Counted from the first letter of the stretch, positions 21,092 to 31,185 are shown. The stretch is 64,000 nt of DNA from Seminavis robusta (GCA_903772945.1 CAICTM010000418.1:1-64000), one strand, 5' to 3'. Notes: generated by a model not told the origin, from the letters alone. Program-made: numbers and translations.

Positions 21092-22477
21092 CTATTTTTG
21101 GTGATGAGCCGATTCGATTCCTTTGCGCTGGGAACGTTGCAGCCTCTTCAGGAAGTCCTTTTCTCGTCCTTTGAATTGTTCCATCACGAGAGGAATCTTA
21201 TCTTGCTGTTTTGACATGGTAATTGCCAGGATTTCGTGGATTTCTTGAACCACACGATCCTTACCCTTCTGCTTCGTGTCCTTCTTTGCCTTGACCTTGT
21301 TGTCCTTCTTTGTCTCAACCTCAACAGGTGCAGTTCCGGCATTTTCATCCCAAGCCTCCTCAAAGGATACCCAGCTTTCACTCCTGGCTCTTGCGGCTGC
21401 TACAACCTCTTGGCACTCAGGGCTTGGGATCCCCTTGTTGATTTTCTTTGGCTTGTTGCACTTGCTGCCATCTCTTTTCTTCCTACTGCCACCCTCTTTC
21501 TCATTCTTCTCAACTCGTCTGCTTTTGCCGCTGCTGCGCTTGACACTCTGCTCCTGCTGCGCCCGAAGATCCTTATAAGCAGCCTTGAGGGAATGTAGTT
21601 CTTGCCTCAATTCCTCGAGACTCACGGCCAAGCTGCCCGCCAGCTCGGCTTCTGCCTTTTGTTCCGTAAGGCCGGCCTCCAGCAGGGCCACTCTGTCCTT
21701 CAAGTGTTCGTTTTCAGCTCGTAGGTTGGATGTCTCTGACTGCAGACTCGCCATGGTTGAAACAGTGGTGGAGGAATCAACTGTAACCGAGTCGTCTTCC
21801 ACCCAGCCCTTCCTGGTTGGCATTGGCATTCTACGCATCTTTCTTGTCTTGAGTGGAACCTGGATCTCTCCAGCCGGTAGAGGGACTTGTTCTTTTCTTA
21901 TGCGTGCATGCAAAGGGAGAAGAGACCCCATGGGCTTGCCCCAACTGTCCTTGACGGAAAAGCACGTCGCGAAAGAGCTGTTGCCGCCCGCATCACCGTG
22001 CATTACCGCATCATTGAAGCCGTCCAAGTCAAAGAGCGTAGTCTCACATTCCCCTATCAGTATTTCTTCCCCGTCATCCATGTTCTTGTCGTACACTTCA
22101 ATCTTCACAGGGGTGAACATGTCAAACCCTGCCATTGACATAGAATCAGACACCAATAGCTCCAGATCCAATTCATGTTTGTTCCAGACTGGGTTGTGGG
22201 TGTCCCGGATGGTCTCAGACCTGAAGACTATATGGTATGAAGATTTGGCATCCGATGAAGTCTCCTGATCTGCTGCAGAGGGACGAAACGCAAATAACTT
22301 GTAGGTCGGGTTCAGCGGCTTATGGCTTTGGAACAGCCCTCGCAGCCCCAAGGACGGATGCTCCAGGTTGACCGCCGTCAGCTGCAGTTCCAGGATATGG
22401 TGGTATTCAAAGTCCCCTTTGTTGCTTGTTGTTGATGTTGTCATGTTTTGTTGGCTGTTTAGTGAGAGTGGTCTCAT
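21092..22477 (-). CDS. C2-domain protein with coiled coil and basic C-terminus
   Basis: About 461 aa from the ATG at 22477 (a second ATG at 22444 is also possible; the frame upstream of these has no convincing start). Residues about 25-180 form a C2-like domain related to copines: FRSETIRDTHNPVWNKHELD, then VKIEVYDKNMDDGEEILIGE, which together resemble the Ca2+ and phospholipid binding loops. A coiled coil follows at about 240-310 (heptads around LRAENEHLKDRVALLEAGL). The rest is Lys/Arg-rich (KKRDGSKCNKPKK) and ends in a helical segment. It is probably a peripheral membrane adaptor. The partner is unknown. Confidence 0.75.
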   Translation of the reverse strand: MRPLSLNSQQNMTTSTTSNKGDFEYHHILELQLTAVNLEHPSLGLRGLFQSHKPLNPTYKLFAFRPSAADQETSSDAKSSYHIVFRSETIRDTHNPVWNKHELDLELLVSDSMSMAGFDMFTPVKIEVYDKNMDDGEEILIGECETTLFDLDGFNDAVMHGDAGGNSSFATCFSVKDSWGKPMGSLLPLHARIRKEQVPLPAGEIQVPLKTRKMRRMPMPTRKGWVEDDSVTVDSSTTVSTMASLQSETSNLRAENEHLKDRVALLEAGLTEQKAEAELAGSLAVSLEELRQELHSLKAAYKDLRAQQEQSVKRSSGKSRRVEKNEKEGGSRKKRDGSKCNKPKKINKGIPSPECQEVVAAARARSESWVSFEEAWDENAGTAPVEVETKKDNKVKAKKDTKQKGKDRVVQEIHEILAITMSKQQDKIPLVMEQFKGREKDFLKRLQRSQRKGIESAHHQK

Positions 22478-22615
22478 TTTTCTTGAGGGTGGATCACGGC
22501 GAGGCTGGGTTGCGGCTGTCGGGGACTTTGAGATGCCTGGGTTTGGTGCCCCGGGCGTACCGGTACCGTATGTCATGTACGGGATATGGGGCAACAAAAA
22601 TAGATCTAAAACCAC

Positions 22616-23051
22616 GTCATTAACATTACTAGTATGATGCAGTCTCCAAGTTGCCCCATACCCCCGTACTTTTACCGTATTACCCGCCTGCCGAATTTCA
22701 TTCTCAGAAGTTGCCCAGGCACCAAACGTGCAATGCGATGGATCAGTGTCCCTCCAACCGCCTCTACATACCTGCCATCATCACGGGTCCAACTCTGCCT
22801 ACGAGATAGCCAGAGCAGCTCAGCCCACTCCTTTTGACCCTTATTTAGTGATGGTGGCTGGGTCGCCATCTGCTAGCTAGCAAAAGAAACTATGAGGGAG
22901 GCACGGCTACGAAAAGTATATTCGGTTCGAAGCCCTCATCTATACGCTTACATGCACCTTATGCTGTGCTTGTCGGCTACTTCCTCGGTTACCTCTACCT
23001 ACGTTAGCAAGCTCAGCCAATCATCTATCTATATCGAGTTATTCCTCTGGT
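22616..23051. other. Intergenic
   Basis: About 430 bp with no gene. The words GTACCGGTACCGTATG (near 22557) and GCTAGCTAGC (22873) occur. Confidence 0.35.
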
Positions 23052-23705
23052 TCAAACCACAGATTCGACCGTGTACTCGGTGCGTTTTGGCAGGTGCTCA
23101 TTAGCCAGCACATGCGTTTGGACTCCACCGGCGAACCCCAATCTGTGGTTCGAATCCACATGAACCGAAGATCTCCCCCGGAAATCGGGCAACGCAAATG
23201 TGTTGCGTCCATCGCCTCCGTAGATCGACCCCAAGATGGCAAAGAGTGCGGAATTGCTTTGGATGGACAGCACTTGACCGTTGCAAAAGGCCCACCCCGC
23301 CGGGGCAAAGTTACCCGCAAACATGCGAATCTCTCCCAACATGGGGCCACTGGATTGGCGTCCTCCAGCGTATGCCGGGAAGGTACCTTGCGTGGCCACA
23401 ATGTAGTTGATGCCCAAATACGGGCCTTGATTGTCGAGACCAACGACACGCTTGGCATCTCGTGTCAATGTGAGCTGGTCTCCTTGATGGACTACTGCTG
23501 GAGGAGGAGGCGTGCTCTCTTCTTCTTGGAGGTTTTCTGTGGGAGGAGGCGCGTTGGTGCTCTCTTGGTGATTTCTTGTAATAGTTCCACCACCACGGAG
23601 GCTCGTTCTTGTGCTACTAGTACTAGCGGGTTCTTCCGCAACTACTTGTTGCATGCAATGGTGCAAGCAGATGGCAACCAGGATGAGAGAGGGAAAGAGC
23701 TTCAT
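23052..23705 (-). CDS. Secreted phage-tail-collar (Mdp-like) domain protein
   Basis: 217 aa from the ATG at 23705, chosen because it begins a classic signal peptide (MKLFPSLILVAICLHHC..., cleavage near residue 23). A Thr/Pro-rich linker spans about 25-75. Residues about 123-207 are a tail-collar domain: GEIRMFAGNFAPAGWAFCNG, LSIQSNSALFAILGSIYGGD, TFALPDFRGRSSVH, GGVQTHVLANEHLP. Bacterial microcystin-dependent-like proteins and phage tail fibres carry this domain. Residues 95-112 (PYLGINYIVATQGTFPA) match the segment that normally ends those proteins, but here it lies before the collar. This is a host gene of likely bacterial origin and presumably secreted. Function in the diatom is unknown; surface adhesion is only a guess. 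Confidence 0.85.
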   Translation of the reverse strand: MKLFPSLILVAICLHHCMQQVVAEEPASTSSTRTSLRGGGTITRNHQESTNAPPPTENLQEEESTPPPPAVVHQGDQLTLTRDAKRVVGLDNQGPYLGINYIVATQGTFPAYAGGRQSSGPMLGEIRMFAGNFAPAGWAFCNGQVLSIQSNSALFAILGSIYGGDGRNTFALPDFRGRSSVHVDSNHRLGFAGGVQTHVLANEHLPKRTEYTVESVV

Positions 23706-23710
23706 GTTGG

Positions 23711-23730
23711 GTGTATGTGTGTGTGTGTGT
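23711..23730. repeat. (GT)n microsatellite
   Basis: A short GT dinucleotide tract lies immediately upstream of the tail-collar gene start, in its likely 5' UTR. Confidence 0.7.
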
Positions 23731-23813
23731 TTTGTGTGGACTTGATTGCGGACTGTATCAGTGAATATAATATTATGAGCTTCTTCGTCTTTGAAGGAGG
23801 CGCAGCAATGCAA

Positions 23814-24485
23814 ACGGGAGTCAACAATGCTCGGCCTCTGCGCCTGCCACTTGGATCTCCAGTCATCAATCTTCTTCCGCTACTCGAAGTTCTCGCGCCG
23901 ACGTTTATGTAAAGTCGTGTGCTGGGCATTCGCTACAATCACAGTGAGTGACAGTCCAGTCCATGCAGTCGTCCTGAGCATCGTTTGGCAATACAGACAA
24001 CACACCTTTATTCTACAAACGGAGCCAACGCCTGTAGAGAGTGTGTGCATAACTAAGTGAATTTGCCAGCTTTTGTAAAGTGGCTTGTGTACTAGAAAGT
24101 TCATGTAATGACACGCATGCTTGAAGGCTAGAAGCTGATACCTACCTAATTGTTGCCAATTCCCTCTTCATCCTTGGTATTCGACTTTTCCTCCTCCTCT
24201 TCCTGCCCTTCTCCTGTATCTTCCTCCCGTTCCGCTTCTTCACTTGCATCATCATCACTTCCAGTTGCACTGGCATCATACAGGAGGATTTTTCAATGAA
24301 CTAATGTGAAAATATGTTGCTGATTAGTGATGTCCCTGTACAAGGTAGAGTTAGGTCAGATTTAGGGGTCCATTTTACAGATTTGCAAGACAATACCGTA
24401 AAGTATTTTAAAATGTATGCACAGAAATAGAAAACCGGATTCTGTAGAGTTTAGATGTACCCATAGAAATGCCAAGTGTTTGTAA
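23814..24485. other. Intergenic up to assembly gap; possible acidic 3' exon
   Basis: No complete gene is seen. On the minus strand, 24146-24278 encodes a strongly acidic tail (DDDASEEAEREEDTGEGQEEEE...) ending in a stop. It could be the last exon of a gene interrupted by the gap, or simple low-complexity DNA. Confidence 0.25.
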
Positions 24486-24506
24486 NNNNNNNNNNNNNNN
24501 NNNNNN
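24486..24506. other. Assembly gap (21 N)
   Basis: Twenty-one undetermined bases. The sequences on the two sides may not be truly adjacent. A foldback repeat starts 33 bp to the right. Confidence 1.
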
Positions 24507-24538
24507 CTGCCTGGTAAATACATTGAAAACGCACCAAT

Positions 24539-24722
24539 ATTAGGGTCGGGTTTCGAAACCGACCCTAAAAATAGGGACGTTTTCTGAAAAATAGGGACGG
24601 TTTCTGAAAAAACGTCCCTAATTTAGGGTCGGGTTTCGTTTTAGGGTCGGGTTTTGAAACCGTCCCTATATTTAGGGACGGATTCCCCAAACCGACCCTA
24701 AATTAGGGTCGGATTTAAAGTC
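24539..24722. repeat. Foldback array of TAGGG(T/A)CGG words
   Basis: About 180 bp contain seven forward copies of TAGGGWCGG-like words and four reverse copies (CCGACCCTA/CCGTCCCTA). Neighbouring pairs form hairpins, for example TTAGGGTCGGGTTTCGAAAC followed by its complement at 24540-24568. The core TTAGGG matches the canonical telomere hexamer, but the spacing is about 18-30 bp and copies alternate in strand, so this is not telomeric. A small foldback element is more likely. Confidence 0.7.
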
Positions 24723-25133
24723 ATGCACGATTGAGGAACGCTCCAGTGTGCACAGAAAAGTGTAAAGTAAAGCTGTGTTGTCTGTAATCCTACTAGCTAG
24801 TATCGGTACCGGCACATGTATCGAATAAATCGAACATCACAATCGACTTGCATCATTCATTCGACACCTGCACGCGCGATCTTCGCGCAACTGTTTCAAA
24901 CGTTTCAAACACCCTTCCTCCACCCTCCTCAAAGATCCAACAATTACCCACACCACCACAACAACTCCCAAGCAAAGTGTCAAAGACAAAGAGTGTTGGA
25001 GCCGTTGCTGGTCGAATGCAGGACAAGAGTTGGTTCTAGCTAGCTAGAGCTACTAGAAAGACACTACAATCTATCTTAAGATATAGCTCTTGAGTAAGCA
25101 AATCAAATCAAATCAAATACTAGTATAATCAAA
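24723..25133. other. Promoter/leader region of the ABCF gene
   Basis: About 410 bp with no gene call. It contains TATCGGTACCGGCACA near 24801, TAGCTAGCTAGAGC near 25038, and a tandem AATCAAATCAAATC tract just before the ATG. Confidence 0.35.
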
Positions 25134-28112
25134 ATGTCATCCAAATGGCACGAAAAGAAGAACCGCTTGGCGGCGGCCAAGTTTGAACGGGATTTGCAGA
25201 ATGCCCCCGAAGCGTCTGAAATGCTCAAGAATCAAACGTCCGAAGTCGCCATGGGCGGCGGCGAAGAAGAATTGTTTGAAAAGAAAATGACCAAGGAAGA
25301 AAAAAAGGCCGCCAAGAAAGCGGCACGAGAAGCCAAACGGAAATCCAAAAAAAGTGATGACGACGACACTGCTACAAAGAGTAAGAGTGTCTCGGAAGTC
25401 ATGGCGGAAACCAAAGATGCCGTACAAGAAGACAAGGCAGTCGATGACGATGGATTGGATCATGAAACGGCCGATGCGTTGGCGAGTGCTGGAACGATTT
25501 GTACGTTTAGTGCGAGCAAAAAAGGCGTCGATGCGCGGTCAAGGGACATTAATGTACAGAATTTTACATTGCAGCATATGGGTGCCGTCATGTTGGATGA
25601 AACGGAAATTGTATTGAATCATGGAAATCGATACGGATTGATTGGACGCAATGGATGTGGAAAATCGACATTGCTCAAAGCATTGGGCGCCAGAGCCGTG
25701 CCGATTCCTCGGGGGATTGATTTGTTCTTTTTGGACGAAGAAGTCGAACCCAGTGACACCGTGTCGGCACTGGATGCCGTCATGGCCGTTGATGAACAAC
25801 GATTGCGATTGGAAAAACAAGCCGAGGAACTCAATCAATTATTGTCGACATTGGCCGAAGGAGGAGGAGATGATGCGGATGGAGAAGAGGACAAGACACC
25901 CGAGGAACAACAGGAAGAAGTCATGGACGCGCTGAATTCCGTCTACGAACGATTGGATGCTTTGGATGCGAGTACAGCAGAAGTCAGAGCCAGAACCATC
26001 CTCAAGGGATTGGGATTCACTCATGAAATGCAAGGAAAGAAAACGAAAGATTTCTCGGGAGGATGGAGAATGAGAGTTAGTTTGGCCAGGGCGTTGTTCA
26101 TTCAACCAGTTTGGTAAGTGAGCAAGCAATGTCGAGACGCTTTTATTTGGCTGTCTGTTTTGAAATCCTCATCATGTTTCTCTTGCTTTCTCATGAAACT
26201 TGCAGCTTGCTGTTGGATGAACCAACCAATCACTTGGGTAAGCACCGAAGATACATTTCAATTCCTTTTTTGTGTACTCTTCTTCCAATCCTGACCAATT
26301 CATCATACATATTCTGCCTCTCAATGCTACACGGGTGACGTTTACTCTCAATAATCCACACACAACAACAATGCTCCATCTACTCTTCATACTATCCAAC
26401 AACAACACAACACAAATAATAGACATGGAAGCCGTCATTTGGTTGGAAGATTACTTGTCCCGCTGGAATCGCATCCTCCTGCTAGTCTCCCATTCCCAAG
26501 ATTTTCTAAACAATGTCTGTACCCACATGATACATTTCACACATCGCAAAAAACTACACTACTACGATGGAAACTACGATCAATTCATCAAAACAAAATC
26601 CGAAAAGGAAGAAAATCAAATGAAACAATACAAGTGGGAACAGGAACAAATCAAGAGCATGAAGGAATACATTGCTCGATTCGGACATGGAACGGCCAAG
26701 AATGCCAAACAGGCACAATCCAAGGAAAAAGTCTTGGCCAAAATGATTCGGGCTGGATTGACCGAGAAACCAGATGAAGAAAAACCACTCAATTTCAAAT
26801 TTCAAGATCCGGGACATTTGCCACCGCCCGTATTGGCATTTCACGATGTCAAATTCGGATATCCCAATTGTGAACTCTTGTACTCGAATGTCAATTTTGG
26901 GGTCGATTTGGATTCTCGCGTGGCATTGGTAGGACCCAACGGTGCGGTACGTTCTGTAGTTATATGATTGTGTTCGTGTCGTCGTGGAAGACTGCACTGC
27001 ATGAGGAATGTGATCTGATCTGATCCTTCCTAATTGTTGGCTGTCTCGTTGTTGAATGAATTCTAAAGGGTAAAACAACCCTGGTCAAACTCATGGCAGG
27101 AGAACTGCAACCGACATTGGGAGACATTCGACCACACGGTCACTTGAAGCTGGGACGGTTCACACAGCATTTCATTGATGTGTTGGATCTGGAAATGACG
27201 CCACTCGAGTTCTTCGAACAGCAGTATCCCAATGATCCTCGCGAGGAGCAGCGCAAGTATCTGGGTCGGTTTGGCGTCAGTGGTCGAATGCAAGTGCAAA
27301 AGATGGCAGAACTCAGCGATGGGCAAAAGTCTCGAGTGGTCTTTGCCAAGGTAAGCTGTGCTTTTGATGAGCTGGACTGTCAAGATGAATGGATGGAGTA
27401 TGGAACATCTGACGTGTCTCACTTACTTCTTTTGCGTCTTTTTGCTTTCCCGCGACCTTGTTTTGTCCGTCGCCTTATCAAAATAGTTGGGTCGTGATGT
27501 CCCTCATATCCTTCTGCTGGACGAACCGACCAACCATCTTGGTAAGTTAGTTCGTCTTCGTTGGCCTCTTGTGTGCTTGAGATGGTTTCTCATGCTTTCG
27601 TTTACTTACTCACTTTGACCCCGCCGTCAGACATGGAAAGCATTGATGCCCTGGCCAAGGCGGTCAATGAGTTTGAGGGAGGGTTGATTTTGGTGTCGCA
27701 CGACATGCGTTTGATTTCACAAGTAGCCCAAGAGATATGGATTTGCGACAACAAGACCATCACAAAATACAAGGGCGACATTCTCAACTTCAAGATGGAC
27801 ATGAGAGCCCAAATGGGAATTGAGGGTGATCAGGTTGGCAAGCTCCGTGGCGATGCCAGTGTCAAGAAAAAGGAAGGTTCGGAGCCACCCAAGCCACCCC
27901 CGCCCAAGAAGGAGCCCAAGCTGGAAGTAGTGCCCCCCAAGCCCAAGAAACCCGCGGAACTTCCCAAAGCGTCTCCTCCTCCCCCCAAGAAGGAAGAACC
28001 ACCCAAGGAAGCTCCTGCTCCGGCACCTCCAGCCGATGATGGTAGGACGAGGTATATCCCGCCTCATGTGCGTCGGAAAATGCAGCAGGAACAGCAGCAG
28101 CAATCGTCCTAA
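25134..28112 (+). CDS. ABC-F ATPase, ABCF2/ARB1-like
   Basis: Six exons (25134-26113, 26206-26237, 26423-26946, 27069-27350, 27487-27541, 27631-28112) give 784 aa with phase kept. ABC-F proteins have no membrane domain and act on ribosomes; ARB1/ABCF2 serves ribosome biogenesis. Seen here: Lys/Glu-rich N-terminus; NBD1 with GRNGCGKST, signature [10 protein letters not shown] and [14 protein letters not shown]; a charged linker; NBD2 with GPNGAGKTT, signature LSDGQKSRV (SDGQ is typical of ABCF2) and [14 protein letters not shown] followed by [16 protein letters not shown]. The tail is Pro/Lys-rich and ends [15 protein letters not shown]. Introns fall at the same place after DEPTNHL in both halves. 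It is convergent with the MIC10 gene. Confidence 0.95.
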
Positions 28113-28357
28113 TACCGTAGGTAGAAACATCGTTTTAGACAACACCATAATTTGTAGGACTAGCCAGCCAGCTACAGCTACGCTACCGGTAATAAGCGAG
28201 GGGATGAACTGCTGATTGCAGGATAGTTGTGGCATTGGCATTTACTAGCTGGTCTATAATAGCAGAATAGTTTCTACACCGGCGATGAATTCTCTCTTCC
28301 AGCCGATGATGATTGACTTGTCCTGCTCTGTTTTCTTTGCATTCTTTTTGTGTTTGT

Positions 28358-28708
28358 TTACTTCTTGCTGGCCATGGCTCTCTCATAGGTGGACCCCCAA
28401 GCGGCACCAACACCAGCAGCAGCGCTGGCAGCTCTCCATCCACCCCCTGATCGAAAGAGGACCATTCCAATGGCACCACCAGCGGCAGCTCCGACAATGG
28501 TTTTGATCACGCCTGGGGAGAGTTATCAGGATAATGGAAAGAGGTAGCAATGTGGTCAGCTCGTGGATTAGTTACCCAAAAGAGTCAAAGTAGTGCGACC
28601 AAACTCTCATCACGGCGCAACGGCATGATTCATGTTCTTACCAGCTTCTAGGTGATCTTCAAAGCCATCTGGGAGCTTCCATGTTGAGTCTGAGGATTTG
28701 TCTGACAT
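28358..28708 (-). CDS. MIC10: MICOS complex subunit MIC10
   Basis: A two-exon gene, 28642-28708 and 28358-28512, joined in phase 1 (GAAGCTG|GTAAG, CCCCAG|GCGTG), encodes 73 aa. MIC10 shapes cristae junctions of the mitochondrial inner membrane by oligomerising through glycine zippers. The product begins MSDKSSDSTWKLPDGFEDH. It has two glycine/alanine-rich membrane hairpin segments, IVGAAAGGAIGMVLF and a second around AAAGVGAAWGSTYERAM, separated by a short polar RSGGGWR turn, as in the family. Length is close to animal and yeast MIC10 (about 75-100 aa). No cleavable presequence is expected. Too short and too split for simple frame scans. Confidence 0.85.
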
Positions 28709-28896
28709 AATGATCGTCTACAGTTGGTTAATTGAAAAGCCCGAAGGTACTGCTATTGTCAGCCAAGGAGCGATGTTGCAGGGCTGTGGTGGCCATGGTC
28801 GACCACCGACGGGATCACGCAGATCTTCGACGAAGATCAGATCCACAGTAGCGTTAGGGATAGCAAAAAGATCGGTAACGCAACGACAACATCACA

Positions 28897-29820
28897 AATA
28901 AAGGAGACCGGAGGTGTAATAGATATACCGGGCGAGCTGACTTTTAACAGATGGGCCGGCATAGTAATATTGTTGAAGTTTGGCTGAAGGTAGTGTCATT
29001 AGATTTTTCCGTCTGAGAAAGTGGCGTGGTAGCTTACGGAAGTTTAGAGGTGTGCAACATGAGACGTTAGATTTTTCCATCTGAGAAAGTGGCGTGGTAG
29101 CTTACTGGACCTTAGAGGTGTGCAACGTGAGACGTTAGATTTTTCCATTTTAGAAAGTGGTGTGGTAGCATACGGGAGTTTAGAGGTGTGCAACATGAGA
29201 ACGTTAGATTTTTCCATCTGAGAAAGTGGCGTGGTAGCGTACGGGAGTTTAGAGGTGTGCAAATGTGAGGAAAATATTCAGGATCCGTTGCTGTAAAAGA
29301 GAATGTGTAAGAAATGTGGGGGCCCAGAGGGGGCTTCGTTTTTAGATAAACTCTAACCTAAGGATAACCAACCACACCAACCACCACCACAATAAAGGAC
29401 ACCGGAGGTGTAATAATCCGGGCAAGCTGACTTTTAAAAAAGATGGGCCGGCATAGTAATATTGTTGAAGTTTGGCTGAGGTAGTGTCATTAGATTTTTT
29501 CCGTCTGAGAAAGTGGCGTGGTAGCTTACGGGAGGTTAGAGATGTGCAACATGAGACGTTAGATTTTTCCGTCTGAGAAAGAGGTGTGGTAGCTTACGGG
29601 AGTTTAGAGATGTGCAACGTGAGACATTAGATTTTCCATCTGAGAAAGTGGCGTGGTAGCTTACGGGAGTTTAGAGGTGTGCAAATGTGAGGAAAATATT
29701 CAGGATCCGTTGCTATAAAAGAGAATGTGTAAGAAATGTGGGGGCCCAAGAGGGGGCTTCGTTTTTAGATAAACTCTAACCCTAAGGATAACCAACCAAC
29801 CAACCACCACCACAATTTTT
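28897..29820. repeat. Two tandem ~490-bp units built of ~75-bp repeats
   Basis: Two large direct copies, about 28897-29388 and 29390-29820, share the start AATAAAGGA(G/C)ACCGGAGGTG and the end AGAAATGTGGGGGCCC...GATAAACTCTAACC. Inside each, a unit of about 72-78 bp (CGTTAGATTTTTCC... GTGGCGTGGTAGCTTACGG) repeats three to four times. Short frames on the minus strand reflect this repeat and are not genes. Confidence 0.8.
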
Positions 29821-29931
29821 GTGTTCAGAGATCACCGGGGTCTGCCGGGTATATAAACGTGTTCAGCGGGGTCTGCCCGGTACACTGTATATCAAAAGGC
29901 AATCTTCTCCATGTGCTCTGAGTACGAGATT

Positions 29932-30001
29932 AAAGTGGGTTTTGACTGGGACCGTGCTTTATCCAGTGTTAAATGAGGTCATTTCAGATTAAACCCACTT
30001 T
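29932..30001. repeat. Small inverted-repeat element, 70 bp
   Basis: An 11-bp perfect inverted repeat AAAGTGGGTTT / AAACCCACTTT bounds 70 bp. It could be a very small MITE or a chance hairpin. Confidence 0.35.
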
Positions 30002-30387
30002 GTACTGTATGGATTGTCCCAAATGACGTTTTTACTTTTAAAATGCCAAACAAGGTATTGGAGGCAATTTCAATCATACAACAAAGCACTCAAGTATGCT
30101 CTAAGCAAGTCAAATCAAGGAATATGTTTCATGTTAATGCTTGATCCCTTTCTTCTCCTTCTCTTGAGATTAGGATATAGTTGTGCACGGAAACTTTCTA
30201 GGTGGCTCTACTCAATATCCCAGTGGGACACTGAAGGCATTTCAATTTGTACTGTGTTTGGTATAGTAAATTGGTGTTGTCCCAAAACGCCCGTGCAAAA
30301 TGCACTTTAATTCTGTAAAGACAAACGGACAACCGGACCTCCTTCTTCTTCGTTTCCTCCCACGTTTGCAGCCAAGGATCAGGGCGT
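30002..30387. other. Non-coding spacer
   Basis: 386 bp of AT-rich sequence. A 98-codon frame starting at 30014 has no family signal and is not called. Confidence 0.35.
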
Positions 30388-31170
30388 GGTACTCACACTG
30401 TTTTAGCATGTGAGTATGGGTACTGAGTAGTACTCACAATTCCAAAGTCAAGTGAGTATGGGTACTGGGTAATACTCACAATTGCCAGGGTCAAGTGGGT
30501 ACGGGTATCATGTGAGTACAGGTACTTTGTGGGTACTATAGACTACTCACTGAGTACTCATAAATCAATTACTTAGGGAAATTATCTAGGTTTTTCTAGT
30601 TCTGGGCTGGGGGCTCATCAATCTTGTTGTAAAGGTCCACCATGGCATCAATATCGGCAGCTGCAGCTTCTTCGATATCATCATCTTCTTCTTGTTCCGG
30701 TTCTTCCAATCCACCAGCTCCATTGACAGCTTCCTCAAGCTCTTCCTGTGACAAGATGTCATCATCCTCCTCATCAGATACAGCCATGGTGACAACAGAA
30801 GAGACAACAGAACAGAAGAGAAGAGTGGCTAGAGTCAACAGTGGCTCCAAAGCTTCAATGAACAAGCTCAAAGCTTCAATGAACAAGCTCAAAGTGAGAA
30901 AATGGGAAATTTGTGGGGCTGCGAGTTGGCGAAATACTCACTCGGTACTCACAAAATACTCACCGAGTACTCACTGGTACTCACTTCGAAGTACTCACCG
31001 AAGTACTCACCGAAGACTCAAAAAGTACTCAGAATCCGGAGTCATGTGAGTACGGGTATTGAGTATTACTCACATTTTCAAGGGTCAGGTGAGTATGGGT
31101 ACTGAGTATACTCAGTACTCAATACCCGTACTCACATCGAGTACACGCAGCGTGTATTTCATGTGAGTCC
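30388..31170. repeat. Element flanked by GTACTCAC/GTGAGTAC hairpin arrays
   Basis: Two blocks, about 30388-30560 and 30935-31165, are packed with GTACTCAC and its complement GTGAGTAY. Both hold copies of a longer unit of about 53 bp (GTGAGTAYGGGTAYTGRGTA, then TACTCAC and a CARRGTCARGTGAG end). They enclose about 370 bp carrying a small acidic frame. The symmetry suggests one inserted element with repetitive ends or subterminal repeats. No transposase is present, so it would be non-autonomous. The right edge stops about 20 bp before the TIR-LRR start codon. Confidence 0.6.
30596..30787 (-). CDS. Small acidic frame inside the GTACTCAC element, 63 aa
   Basis: From the ATG at 30787 (ACAGCCATGG context) a 63-residue acidic product, MAVSDEEDDDILSQEELEEA onward, ends at 30596. 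The frame stays open upstream to 30892 through a 21-bp duplication that repeats SLFIEA. No family is recognised. It might be a cargo fragment captured by the surrounding element or a chance frame. Confidence 0.3.
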   Translation of the reverse strand: MAVSDEEDDDILSQEELEEAVNGAGGLEEPEQEEDDDIEEAAAADIDAMVDLYNKIDEPPAQN

Positions 31171-31185
31171 CACACCCTGCCAAGG

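Noticed and set aside
23130-23165. tRNA T-arm-like TGTGGTTCGAATCCACA
   Set aside because: It lies inside the tail-collar coding exon and no acceptor or anticodon arm surrounds it.
24539-24722. Telomere
   Set aside because: TTAGGG cores are widely spaced and alternate in strand; true telomere is a uniform tandem run on one strand.
30596-30787. DDILSQEELEEA resembles the FliM N-terminal motif
   Set aside because: Only a few residues agree in a low-complexity acidic peptide, and diatoms have no bacterial flagellar motor.
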